Shown here piece after piece: positions 1-5,846 of a stretch of DNA of 6,451 bases (position 1 is its first letter; every line of letters begins with the position of its first letter). The stretch spans positions 1 through 6,451 of the forward strand of contig JAFGFQ010000046.1 in NCBI GenBank assembly GCA_016930995.1, in the 5' to 3' direction. The DNA is from Thermoplasmatota archaeon (GTDB lineage: Archaea > Thermoplasmatota > E2 > DHVEG-1). The position numbers and the translations under genes were made by a program. The notes under the pieces were generated by a model. The model worked only from the letters and a program-made list of their open reading frames with translations. It did no database searches and was not told where the DNA came from.

Positions 1-2660
1 AAATTCAACTGGTCAGCACTATAATGCTTGTTATGCTCAATGACATACGTGTTAAACGCATCCTTAATCCTCACTTCAGGGTCAGGGAACTTATACAACC
101 CAAGGATATTCTTAATGAACTGCACCAACGTCCCCCTATTCTGATTGAAAACCTTCTGCAACACATCCTCCGTTACATACAACTCGGGGCTGTTCAACGT
201 CTCCTCCAGTTTATGTAAATCCTCCTCGGTGAGCACCTCATCTCGCTCGATTTTATAGATGGCAGGATGCTCACGAGCGAGCATCTTGATTCGCTCTTCA
301 ACCTTCTCCTTATAGACGTTAACGTATTCCTGCTTTGCATCAGGTCCAAACTCAATGAGTTTCCGCTGTTGAATAACATCATCCATGTCAATAACAATCG
401 TTTTCCGAGGCTCGGATGCCATATACTTCATCAGCCTCGAAAATTCAGTAAGAAGCATCTGCGATTCCTCAAACGATACTTGCTCCCAGAACCGATGAGT
501 AAGCACTTTCTCTTTGAACGGTATCTTCGGTTTCACCACATTCAATTCATCTGGAAGACACTCAATCATTTCCCCGATTTTCTCTTTCAGTCGCTCCAGT
601 TCCTTCTGGTCATTCACAAGAAGGGCAACACCAAGACGTTCACATTTCAACGTAAACGACGCCTCGTTCAGGTTCACATCCTGCTTGTATTTCATGAGCG
701 GTGTCATCTTCTTTTTCAAAAACTCGACAGGGTCGACCCCGACCTTATCCCAGAGAGATGGAGACAATGCCTTTTCGACATCCTTCAGGTTCTCCCTTAC
801 GCTCACAGAATCCTTTGGCAATGATGCAACGTCATCAATGATTTTCTTTTTAACCTGCTCAACTTTTTCAGTATCACCTGATTGTAAGAAAAACTCCAGT
901 TGTTTCAACCTGGTGAGGAAAATACGACTGGTGATAGCCTCACCAGACTCGGTTTTGTCACCTTCAGGGTGCATATCCCAATATTCAAAGTTATCCCAGA
1001 AATCAAACACCTTGAAATATTCTTTTTTCCCATCGGGCAACCAATCCTTATGAGTGCACACATGATTCGCTCGTGTTCCACGTCCTAACATCTGCCAGAA
1101 TTTGATACGTGAGAACACAGGTTTCGCAAACACCAGGTTACACACTTCAGGAACATCAATTCCTGTATCGAGCATGTCAACAGAAATAGCAACCCGTGGA
1201 AACGACTGTTTCTTAAACTCATCAATAGAACTCTGTGCACGCGGGTCGTCAGAGACAATGATTCTCGCCAGTCGCCCTTTATACTCGGGAAAGAGTCTCT
1301 CGAATGCCTCCCATAAACGTTTCGCATGCTTTTTAGAAATAGCAAAAATAATGGATTTAGCAGGAAGCGTCCCTGATTGATCCATCAAACAATTATCCAT
1401 AAACTCCCGAACCAAGGCTTCACTCGTGCCTTTGACCGCTACTTTCTTCTCAAGGTCTGTTCCCTCAAAATTCATGTCAAACGGGTCGACACCTTCATCA
1501 GATAACCGTCGCATCTCACCCGAGGGAACATCAGCAGGTTTAATGCCCGCTATCTGGAAATGTGTGCGAGCACCAGAAATATTTTTCCTAAAGTCGCACA
1601 ACACACCATCCTTTACTGCTTCTTCATAACTATACAAAGTGGTCGCAACATTATTTTCACAATGAAAGAAACGGAACGTATCACGTTCAATAAAATCAGC
1701 AGGGGTCGCAGTCAATCCAATCTGGATAGCATCAAGATACGTGAACACATCTTTCCACTTGTTGTAGATAGAGCGATGTGCTTCATCAGAAAATATCACA
1801 TCAAACTCACCAGGAGAAATCAGATACTTCCCCGATTTGTCTTTCTGATTGTAGATTTCCATGAACGTCTGTATCGTAGATACATATAATCGTGCATTTT
1901 TATCAAACACACCAGAGAAAATCTTTGATTTTGATTCTTCAGGGAAAAACCGTTTGAACCCATCATCATACGCTTGATTTCTCAACGCTCTTCTATCAGT
2001 GAGGAATAGCACTTTTTGTGCCCACCCTGCCTTTAACAACACGTCGATAATCGCCATGGAAACACGTGTTTTTCCCGTCCCAGTTGCCATGACGATGAGT
2101 GCTTTACGATTTCCCTTTTGAATATGCTCAAGCACACGCTTGACACATTCAACGCTTTTTGAACGGTCAACAATTCTCCCCTCAATTTCAACATCGGTAA
2201 GTTTTGTTTTTGCTTCCACCTGAAACCGTAGTCGCTCAAGGTCCTTTTGAGAAAAAAACCCTTTCACCTGCCGAGGACCATATCGTTTTCTATCCCAAAA
2301 CCAAATTTCATAACCGTTTGAGAGAAATATGAATACATCATCACTGGTTTGTTTTTTGATATCATCGGCGTATTCCTCTGCCTGCTTCTGTGCAGTGAGT
2401 ATCGGGTCTTTAGAGGTGCGTTTCGCCTCAATAATAGCGATAGGAGCCCCATGACTATCAAGTAAGAGGTAATCGACGTATTTGCTTTCCATGTCGTTTT
2501 TCAGGGTCTCTGCAACGGTTTTGTAGTTCTGTGCACGAAAATCTGATTGCTTTGTATCAACCTCAACGATTATTTTACTTCTATCGCCGACTACCCAACC
2601 TTGTTCTTTGAGTAGCACATCAATTTTTTCTTTTCTTGTTAGAAACTCATTTAAATCCAT
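1..2660 (-). CDS. hsdR: Type I restriction-modification system, restriction (R) subunit HsdR; C-terminus cut off by window edge
   Basis: ATP-dependent translocase and endonuclease subunit of a type I restriction system, which works in the cytoplasm with HsdM and HsdS to cut unmodified DNA away from the recognition site. My translation from ATG 2660 is open for 886 codons without frameshift. The N-terminal nuclease domain has a PD-(D/E)XK pattern, with D63 in VDYLLLD and E78-A-K80 in IIEAKR. The SF2 helicase motor follows: Walker A MATGTGKT at 191-198, SDEAH at 291-295, GLTATP at 315-320, VDMLDTGID at 494-502 and QMLGRGTR at 523-530. The end has LTHRFWEQVSFEE and a final SADQLNF, matching the C-terminal domain of EcoEI-type R subunits, so probably only a few dozen residues are missing. 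The start has a GAGGAT Shine-Dalgarno (2677-2672) 11 nt upstream. hsdM and hsdS are not in the window and could lie to the left. All key motifs are present, so it appears functional. Confidence 0.96.
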   Translation of the reverse strand, partial: MDLNEFLTRKEKIDVLLKEQGWVVGDRSKIIVEVDTKQSDFRAQNYKTVAETLKNDMESKYVDYLLLDSHGAPIAIIEAKRTSKDPILTAQKQAEEYADDIKKQTSDDVFIFLSNGYEIWFWDRKRYGPRQVKGFFSQKDLERLRFQVEAKTKLTDVEIEGRIVDRSKSVECVKRVLEHIQKGNRKALIVMATGTGKTRVSMAIIDVLLKAGWAQKVLFLTDRRALRNQAYDDGFKRFFPEESKSKIFSGVFDKNARLYVSTIQTFMEIYNQKDKSGKYLISPGEFDVIFSDEAHRSIYNKWKDVFTYLDAIQIGLTATPADFIERDTFRFFHCENNVATTLYSYEEAVKDGVLCDFRKNISGARTHFQIAGIKPADVPSGEMRRLSDEGVDPFDMNFEGTDLEKKVAVKGTSEALVREFMDNCLMDQSGTLPAKSIIFAISKKHAKRLWEAFERLFPEYKGRLARIIVSDDPRAQSSIDEFKKQSFPRVAISVDMLDTGIDVPEVCNLVFAKPVFSRIKFWQMLGRGTRANHVCTHKDWLPDGKKEYFKVFDFWDNFEYWDMHPEGDKTESGEAITSRIFLTRLKQLEFFLQSGDTEKVEQVKKKIIDDVASLPKDSVSVRENLKDVEKALSPSLWDKVGVDPVEFLKKKMTPLMKYKQDVNLNEASFTLKCERLGVALLVNDQKELERLKEKIGEMIECLPDELNVVKPKIPFKEKVLTHRFWEQVSFEESQMLLTEFSRLMKYMASEPRKTIVIDMDDVIQQRKLIEFGPDAKQEYVNVYKEKVEERIKMLAREHPAIYKIERDEVLTEEDLHKLEETLNSPELYVTEDVLQKVFNQNRGTLVQFIKNILGLYKFPDPEVRIKDAFNTYVIEHNKHYSADQLN

Positions 2661-2671
2661 GGTAGTCCAAT

Positions 2672-2714
2672 ATCCTCTTCTCGACAGAATGTTATATCCT
2701 ATTTGTATAAAAAG
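2672..2714 (-). promoter_or_regulatory. Putative hsdR promoter and ribosome binding site
   Basis: On the minus strand a TATA-like CTTTTTATAC (2714-2705) lies about 50 nt before the hsdR ATG. Transcription would start near 2683, leaving a leader of about 20 nt that carries GAGGAT (2677-2672). The spacing is right for an archaeal promoter; activity is inferred only. Confidence 0.4.
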
Positions 2715-2769
2715 AATTCACATCATTTATACGAAAGAAGAGAAAAGACTCTCTACCTTATAGCCCAAC

Positions 2770-2786
2770 ATTATATTTTTATATCT
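2770..2786 (+). promoter_or_regulatory. Putative TATA box for the small gene at 2827
   Basis: A run of T and TA steps (TTATATTTTTATATC) forms an archaeal-type TATA element centred near 2780. A start of transcription about 25 nt downstream (near 2805) falls after the TTG at 2788 and before ATG 2827. This argues for the ATG as the true start. With the hsdR promoter it makes 2661-2826 a divergent control region. Confidence 0.4.
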
Positions 2787-2826
2787 TTTGAATAAAATTA
2801 ATACATTCCATCATAATGTCAAACCA

Positions 2827-3117
2827 ATGCATTCTTTAAAAAACGTGTTCCAAATTTGGAGAGATAATAACAAGGAACTTCCAATCATGGTTAAACGTCA
2901 TTCTTGGGGCAATACAGCGTTTTTAGTGACAAAAATAGATGACATAAAGGAATACCCTGATGGCAGAATATATGGTAAAGCCTATGGATATTATTATTCA
3001 AATGGCAAGAAGATACCGAGGAATGAATCAATATATCCTCGTTTATATGTAAATGAGTTCCTTTCTCAATTGAATTGCGCTGGTTGCTATCAATGGATTT
3101 TGATACCAAAAAAATAA
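2827..3117 (+). CDS. Hypothetical protein, 96 aa
   Basis: I do not recognise a function. The 96-residue product is soluble, with no signal peptide or membrane segment. It begins MHSLKNVFQIWRDNNKELP. The middle, VKRHSWGNTAFLVTKIDDI followed by GKAYGYYYSNGKK, reads like alternating beta strands with an RHSWG motif and a G-K-A-Y-G-Y-Y-Y strand. It ends YQWILIPKK with tandem stops TAA TGA. The frame opens at TTG 2788, but a TATA element sits just there, so I prefer ATG 2827. ATG 2887 (MVKRHSWG), with AAGGA about 11 nt upstream, is a weaker alternative that would drop a well-formed amphipathic N-terminus. It is divergent from hsdR and convergent with the 70-residue gene, with 5 bp between the stops. 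It may be an accessory gene of the island, but nothing ties it to HsdR except position. Confidence 0.7.
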   Translation: MHSLKNVFQIWRDNNKELPIMVKRHSWGNTAFLVTKIDDIKEYPDGRIYGKAYGYYYSNGKKIPRNESIYPRLYVNEFLSQLNCAGCYQWILIPKK

Positions 3118-3122
3118 TGAGG

Positions 3123-3335
3123 TTATTGGGATTTTGAGCTACAGAACAAATCAATTGTTTTCCAAGACGCATCACTTTGCTTATTTATTTTATCCAGATT
3201 TTTACAGACAAGTGATATATCAGCAATCCCTTGCTCTGTTTTTTTCCGAATCCTTTTTTCAAGAGCCACCCGATTTTTTCCGCCCCGCTTAAATTCATCC
3301 CTTAAAAACTCTCGTTCTGTCTGATTCAACATCAT
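3123..3335 (-). CDS. Small basic helical hypothetical protein, 70 aa
   Basis: The product is small, highly charged and predicted mostly helical, starting MMLNQTEREFLRDEFKRGG and continuing with KNRVALEKRIRKKTEQGIAD. The N-TEREFL...RV-L--RI-KK pattern resembles, from memory, a recurring short archaeal protein of unknown function; I cannot name a family. The basic RIRKK patch would suit nucleic-acid or protein binding, which is inference. The start ATG overlaps the stop of the preceding 98-residue gene (ATGA, 3335-3332), with GGTG-type purines just upstream, so translation is probably coupled. A second ATG follows at once, so the first residue is uncertain by one. It ends at TAA 3125-3123, five bases from the stop of the convergent gene on the other strand. 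Confidence 0.7.
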   Translation of the reverse strand: MMLNQTEREFLRDEFKRGGKNRVALEKRIRKKTEQGIADISLVCKNLDKINKQSDASWKTIDLFCSSKSQ

Positions 3336-3628
3336 TCAACACCATCCTTACTCATACAATCAAGAAACGGTAACAACCTGTCACCACGCTTAAAATCGCC
3401 ATGCACCTGTTCAGAACAACGATGAGCCTGCTCTGCGAACTGCCGAAGACGCTCTTCCATCTGCGGGGTCGCAGGACGCACATACGTCCCATAACAATAG
3501 TTCTTCTTCTGCTCATCAGAAAGAAAACCAACGATACCCTTGGTATGACACAGGACTTTCCCGTTCTTGAGTTCATAGCATAAGCACGGTGTTTTCTTCG
3601 CTTCGTTTTCATCTATCACGATTCCCAT
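3332..3628 (-). CDS. Cysteine-containing hypothetical protein, 98 aa
   Basis: I do not recognise a function. The 98-residue product begins MGIVIDENEAKKTPCLCYEL and has seven cysteines: CLC (15, 17), LCH, YCYG, RCSEQ, DCM and intermediate positions in a small soluble protein. The CxC near the start and the LCH and NYCYG motifs could be metal or disulfide ligands. The open frame extends upstream to 3688, but ATG 3628 is preceded by an excellent Shine-Dalgarno, AAAGGAGGT (about 3645-3637), with ideal spacing, so the longer start is rejected. Its stop overlaps the next gene's start by four bases, and its own Shine-Dalgarno overlaps the stop of a possible 42-residue ORF upstream. The three would form one translationally coupled operon. 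Confidence 0.75.
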   Translation of the reverse strand: MGIVIDENEAKKTPCLCYELKNGKVLCHTKGIVGFLSDEQKKNYCYGTYVRPATPQMEERLRQFAEQAHRCSEQVHGDFKRGDRLLPFLDCMSKDGVE

Positions 3629-3636
3629 ACTCTTTT

Positions 3637-3645
3637 TACCTCCTT
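3637..3645 (-). promoter_or_regulatory. Strong Shine-Dalgarno fixing the start of the 98-aa gene
   Basis: AAAGGAGGT on the minus strand lies about 9 nt before ATG 3628 and is the strongest ribosome binding site in the window. It decides the start of the 98-residue gene and overlaps the TAA (3647-3645) of the ORF upstream. Confidence 0.7.
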
Positions 3646-3773
3646 TATACGAAATAAGAAGGGGGTTCCATGGTAGCACAAATAACATCCGTCAAATCGG
3701 CATTGGAAGCCAAACCGTTCCCCCTTCGATATGAGTGATTTCTACCATGGGGCAAATACGCCATAAAACACAT
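3645..3773 (-). CDS. Possible small protein, 42 aa
   Basis: A 42-codon frame starting MCFMAYLPHGRNHSYRRGNG and ending ATMEPPSYFV. No family is recognised and composition alone does not prove coding. Support comes from its signals. AGGAG (3782-3778) lies 4-5 nt before the ATG, a TATA-like CTTTATAC on the minus strand (3810-3803) lies just upstream, and its TAA overlaps the Shine-Dalgarno of the 98-residue gene. The TATA-to-ATG distance is tight, so the leader would be very short. The segment also contains the inverted repeats at 3658-3750, so it may instead be a structured leader of the 98-residue gene. Confidence 0.35.
   Translation of the reverse strand: MCFMAYLPHGRNHSYRRGNGLASNADLTDVICATMEPPSYFV
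3658..3750. repeat. Two interleaved inverted repeats (pseudoknot-like order)
   Basis: GAAGGGGG (3658-3665) is complementary to CCCCCTTC (3720-3727). CCATGGTAG (3668-3676) is complementary to CTACCATGG (3742-3750). The order is A, B, A', B', so both pairs in one RNA would be a pseudoknot; each pair alone would be a simple stem with a long loop. It lies upstream of the 98-residue gene, within the possible 42-residue ORF. Both pairs are exact over 8 and 9 bases. Function is unknown. Confidence 0.45.
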
Positions 3774-3809
3774 TTTTCTCCTGGTAAATAACACTGTCGG
3801 GGGTATAAA

Positions 3810-3821
3810 GGGAACATTCCC
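3810..3821. repeat. Short hairpin GGGAA-CA-TTCCC
   Basis: A 5-bp inverted repeat with a two-base centre, followed by AAAAAA on the plus strand. It sits between the divergent 3773/3628 and 3904 genes, beside a possible TATA element at 3803-3809. It could be a regulator site; it is too weak to call a terminator. Confidence 0.2.
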
Positions 3822-3857
3822 AAAAAAGGTCCTGAACCGAGAGGCAAACACACATGA

Positions 3858-3898
3858 TTTTATTTATAGAACACACACATTATGTTTTCCAAGAAGGG
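3858..3898 (+). promoter_or_regulatory. Putative promoter and ribosome binding site of the PD-(D/E)XK gene
   Basis: TTTATTTATA (3858-3867) is a TATA-like element centred about 40 nt before ATG 3904, predicting transcription from about 3889 and a short leader. AAGGG (3894-3898), 5 nt before the ATG, is a plausible Shine-Dalgarno. Confidence 0.4.
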
Positions 3899-3903
3899 TC
3901 AAT

Positions 3904-4302
3904 ATGTTGGATGAGAACGATATTGTCAAACTCCTTGTTACTTATCTTGAAAAAAATGGATATAGCAACATAAGACACGCAGGAACCTCCGAACATGGCT
4001 ACGATATTATCGCAGAGAAAAACAACAGACACCTGTATGTAGAAGCAAAAGGACAAACCAGTTCAAAAGAACACACTAAACGATGGGGGAAAGAGTTCAC
4101 CCCTAACCAAAAAATGGACCATGTGGCAAAAGCGATATACAAAGCCATGAAAACAAGGAACGAAAAAACAGGTTCCGAAATCGCCATCGCACTCCCATCA
4201 GACGATGTTCATAGGGATTTGATAATGAAAGTCTTGCCTTCGTTGAAAACATTGGATATCGAGGTTTATTTGGTCAGTGAAAAAAACATTGAATTATTGT
4301 AG
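3904..4302 (+). CDS. PD-(D/E)XK nuclease-fold protein (restriction endonuclease-like), 132 aa
   Basis: A single-domain protein of the restriction-endonuclease-like fold, predicted to bind and cut nucleic acid using a divalent metal. The N-terminal helix DIVKLLVTYLEKNGYSNI carries E16, as in the first helix of this fold. The active-site core follows: GYDI with D34, then LYVEAKG with E47-A-K49, giving the D-x12-E-x-K signature, and QTSS (51-54). The C-terminal half has a conserved-looking F-TPNQKMDHVAKAIYKAM helix and a strand EIAIALPSDD. This resembles the many stand-alone nuclease-fold proteins found in defence islands, sometimes labelled restriction endonuclease; specificity cannot be told. 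There is no target-recognition or methylase domain, so it is either a nuclease part of a multi-protein system or an orphan. It is monocistronic, with its own promoter, and overlaps the wHTH gene tail to tail by 9 bp. Confidence 0.82.
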   Translation: MLDENDIVKLLVTYLEKNGYSNIRHAGTSEHGYDIIAEKNNRHLYVEAKGQTSSKEHTKRWGKEFTPNQKMDHVAKAIYKAMKTRNEKTGSEIAIALPSDDVHRDLIMKVLPSLKTLDIEVYLVSEKNIELL

Positions 4303-4599
4303 TTTAATCAAGCCGACATCCGCAAAATACTGCAATTTTTTCATGCCGAGAGGAAACCGAATAACATAGTAATACTTGGGTGTGCGACCTACATCACTGA
4401 CACGATAATCATAGCAATCTATCCCCTCAATGGAAAATTTCTTTTTTTCTACACACCGCTCAAGTGTTAACCGTGCCAAACAATCCTTTAACGATGAACG
4501 AGAAAGAAGGGTCGATTGCTGCAGACCTCCAACAGTCATCGGTCCATCAGAATGATACAAGGCTTCAAGTACAATCGCTTTTACGTTTTTTTTCCGCAT
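4294..4599 (-). CDS. Winged helix-turn-helix transcriptional regulator, 101 aa
   Basis: A small DNA-binding protein that probably controls nearby genes. Residues 6-15 (VKAIVLEALY) form the first helix, MTVGGLQQSTLLSRSSLKDC (21-40) the helix-turn-helix with recognition helix about 33-46, and LERCVEKKKF plus GRTPKYYYVI (71-80) the two strands of the wing. The G-R-T/P-P-K-Y-Y signature before the last strand is common in ArsR/PadR/MarR-like wHTH proteins. It ends in a further helix, FPLGMKKLQYFADVGLIKLQ. There is no sensor domain. Start ATG 4599 directly follows the TAG of the membrane-protein gene, and AAAGGAG (4616-4610) lies upstream, so the two are probably co-translated. A 12-bp palindrome at 4624-4635 lies just upstream. 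The last 9 bases overlap the convergent nuclease gene. Confidence 0.78.
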   Translation of the reverse strand: MRKKNVKAIVLEALYHSDGPMTVGGLQQSTLLSRSSLKDCLARLTLERCVEKKKFSIEGIDCYDYRVSDVGRTPKYYYVIRFPLGMKKLQYFADVGLIKLQ

Positions 4600-4881
4600 C
4601 TACCTGCTCTCTCCTTTGAAGGATGTGTTAACACACCCATGTCCGTCTGTTGCAATCCTAAAATTAACTGACGAAACCCCCCATAAAGGCATATATTTTA
4701 TAACTTTACAAATAAGACAATAAGAAATTACAAATTGGAACAGAGAGGGAACAGATAGAAAAAATTGCATGCTTGGGCTGTTAATAAACAATACAATAGA
4801 TATAGATACAGTGTAGAGAACATTCACACAATCAACCAATCCTGCTGCAACAGATATAAGAACAGGGTGGAGAACATTCAT
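4600..4881 (-). CDS. Small two-helix membrane protein, 93 aa
   Basis: The product is predicted to be integral to the membrane. One segment spans roughly residues 11-33 (VAAGLVDCVNVLYTVSISIV...) and a second roughly 40-62 (FFLSVPSLFQFVISYCLICK...); the polar tail of about 30 residues is rich in G, S and N. No family is recognised. The frame extends to TTG 4947, but the added 22 residues are a charged R/G/E-rich stretch encoded by a purine tract. ATG 4881 has a strong AGGAGG about 8 nt upstream and is preferred. Its TAG abuts the ATG of the wHTH gene, so a membrane protein and a regulator are paired, as in some one-membrane-sensor systems; that link is inference. Residues 2-10 and 20-28 share an NVL[HY]-V-IS repeat. 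Confidence 0.55.
   Translation of the reverse strand: MNVLHPVLISVAAGLVDCVNVLYTVSISIVLFINSPSMQFFLSVPSLFQFVISYCLICKVIKYMPLWGVSSVNFRIATDGHGCVNTSFKGESR
4624..4635. repeat. 12-bp perfect palindrome TGTGTTAACACA
   Basis: A perfect palindrome 25-36 bp upstream of the wHTH start, inside the end of the membrane-protein gene. About one or two 12-bp palindromes are expected by chance in a window this size, so only its position is suggestive of an operator. Confidence 0.25.
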
Positions 4882-4886
4882 CTTAT

Positions 4887-4910
4887 CCGCCTCCTGTTCC
4901 CCCTCGGCGG
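4887..4910 (-). promoter_or_regulatory. Possible stem covering the Shine-Dalgarno of the membrane-protein gene
   Basis: CCGCC and GGCGG (4887-4891 and 4906-4910) can pair in the minus-strand transcript with a 14-nt loop, placing AGGAGGCGG, the ribosome binding site of the 4881 gene, at the 3' arm of the stem. Five G-C pairs could hide the site until the upstream gene is translated. Confidence 0.3.
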
Positions 4911-4943
4911 TCCCCCTTCTGTCCCCCCTCTGTAAACGTAAAA

Positions 4944-5846
4944 TCAACCAATCACACCCCGCTCAAAATCCTCTTTTTCATGATTAATGTTTAAGCCCTG
5001 GTCTTTAAAACTGTCTGGTTGTTTTGGTTTTTCAAAGAAACGAGATAATTGTTTTTCGATAATTTGACTTATTTTATTCTCTATAATTGAGCCTATTTTT
5101 TCCTCTAAATTATTTAAAACTTTATTCGTAAGAGTAGATTCTAAAGCATCGATTTTGTTTTCAAGAACGGGTATTTTGTCTTCAAGCCATATAATTTTCA
5201 TAGGTGCGAAAACTCTTGTCTCGGCAATTCGCTCGTCGCTCGTTTCAAATTCAGGATGCCCCTTTGATTGGTCCCACCATGCAATCACTCTACCTGCACC
5301 ATCGACAACTTTTATGATGCCATTCTTTTCGACATAGTCACGTAATACGGGGTCATTCTCCTGAAACGCAAGGTGATAATCCTGATAGATTTCTGGTAAT
5401 CCTAATTTGCAGCGAAAACGTTTCTGAAACCAATTAGCATATTCTTGCATCTCGGAATATATTTTATCCGTGCAATTTCTGATATGCCTCTTGTCAACTA
5501 CTTTCTCGGGTTTCCATATCACCAATTGGGTGTTATTAATCAATCTGAATGTTACCTCACCACATGCGAATTTCTCTTTATGGTCGAGATATTGGGTGTT
5601 ATTATTCGTCCAGGAATGTCCTGGGACTGCTTCTGCGGGTATTTCAATGATAGGGTATATGACGCAAATAAGATTTAATCTGGGGTTTTCAGTATCGTTG
5701 TTATAGCAACCTTGCGTCCTCGACGTTGAATTGGTTAATTTACCATCTACAGGATAAATTATATCCGTAGCACTATACAAGATTGGTTTTGTCTTTCTAT
5801 TTTGAACAACACCATTTATTGTAACTTTCTCATATACCACTTCCAA
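4944..5846 (-). CDS. HTH-associated protein with C-terminal coiled coil, 300 aa; N-terminus displaced by a frame break
   Basis: This is probably a DNA-binding regulator whose N-terminal helix-turn-helix lies upstream in the same frame, out of reach of any start codon. The open frame runs from TTG 5846; no Shine-Dalgarno precedes it. Residues about 1-110 are mixed strand. Residues 130-205 contain EYANWFQKRFRCKLGLPEIY, then GIIKVVDGAGRVIAWWDQSK and GHPEFETSD, a block I recall from a family of archaeal HTH proteins of unknown role. Residues about 218-272 form a coiled coil, likely for oligomerisation (IIWLEDKIPVLENKIDALES and following repeats). The tail is charged and disordered. A complete form would be about 345 residues with the upstream HTH. 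The gene ends 62 nt before the membrane-protein gene on the same strand, so all three could be one transcript. Either a pseudogene or a sequence error is possible. Confidence 0.75.
   Translation of the reverse strand: MEVVYEKVTINGVVQNRKTKPILYSATDIIYPVDGKLTNSTSRTQGCYNNDTENPRLNLICVIYPIIEIPAEAVPGHSWTNNNTQYLDHKEKFACGEVTFRLINNTQLVIWKPEKVVDKRHIRNCTDKIYSEMQEYANWFQKRFRCKLGLPEIYQDYHLAFQENDPVLRDYVEKNGIIKVVDGAGRVIAWWDQSKGHPEFETSDERIAETRVFAPMKIIWLEDKIPVLENKIDALESTLTNKVLNNLEEKIGSIIENKISQIIEKQLSRFFEKPKQPDSFKDQGLNINHEKEDFERGVIG

Noticed and set aside
267..1053. Plus-strand open frames of 185 and 179 codons within hsdR
   Set aside because: They are antisense to the hsdR frame, whose domain motifs are clear, and their translations have no recognisable domain.
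1102..1889. Further plus-strand frames inside hsdR
   Set aside because: Same reason: shadows of the hsdR coding strand with no ribosome site.
2727..2756. AGAG...CTCT stem between hsdR and the 2827 gene
   Set aside because: Four base pairs in A/G-rich sequence, well within chance.
2788..2826. TTG 2788 as start of the small plus-strand gene
   Set aside because: A TATA element sits at this point, so the transcript would begin after it; ATG 2827 is preferred.
3629..3688. Longer start (20 more residues) for the 98-residue gene
   Set aside because: The strong AAAGGAGGT ribosome site sits inside that extension and points to ATG 3628.
3999..4187. Minus-strand 62-codon hydrophobic frame opposite the nuclease gene
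   Set aside because: The hydrophobic look comes from reading a lysine-rich gene backwards; the plus frame carries the PD-(D/E)XK motifs.
4882..4947. TTG 4947 start of the membrane-protein gene
   Set aside because: No good ribosome site; the added residues are purine-tract encoded and charged, while ATG 4881 has AGGAGG at ideal spacing.
5155..5706. Plus-strand frames opposite the coiled-coil gene
   Set aside because: Antisense shadows without domain, promoter or ribosome site.
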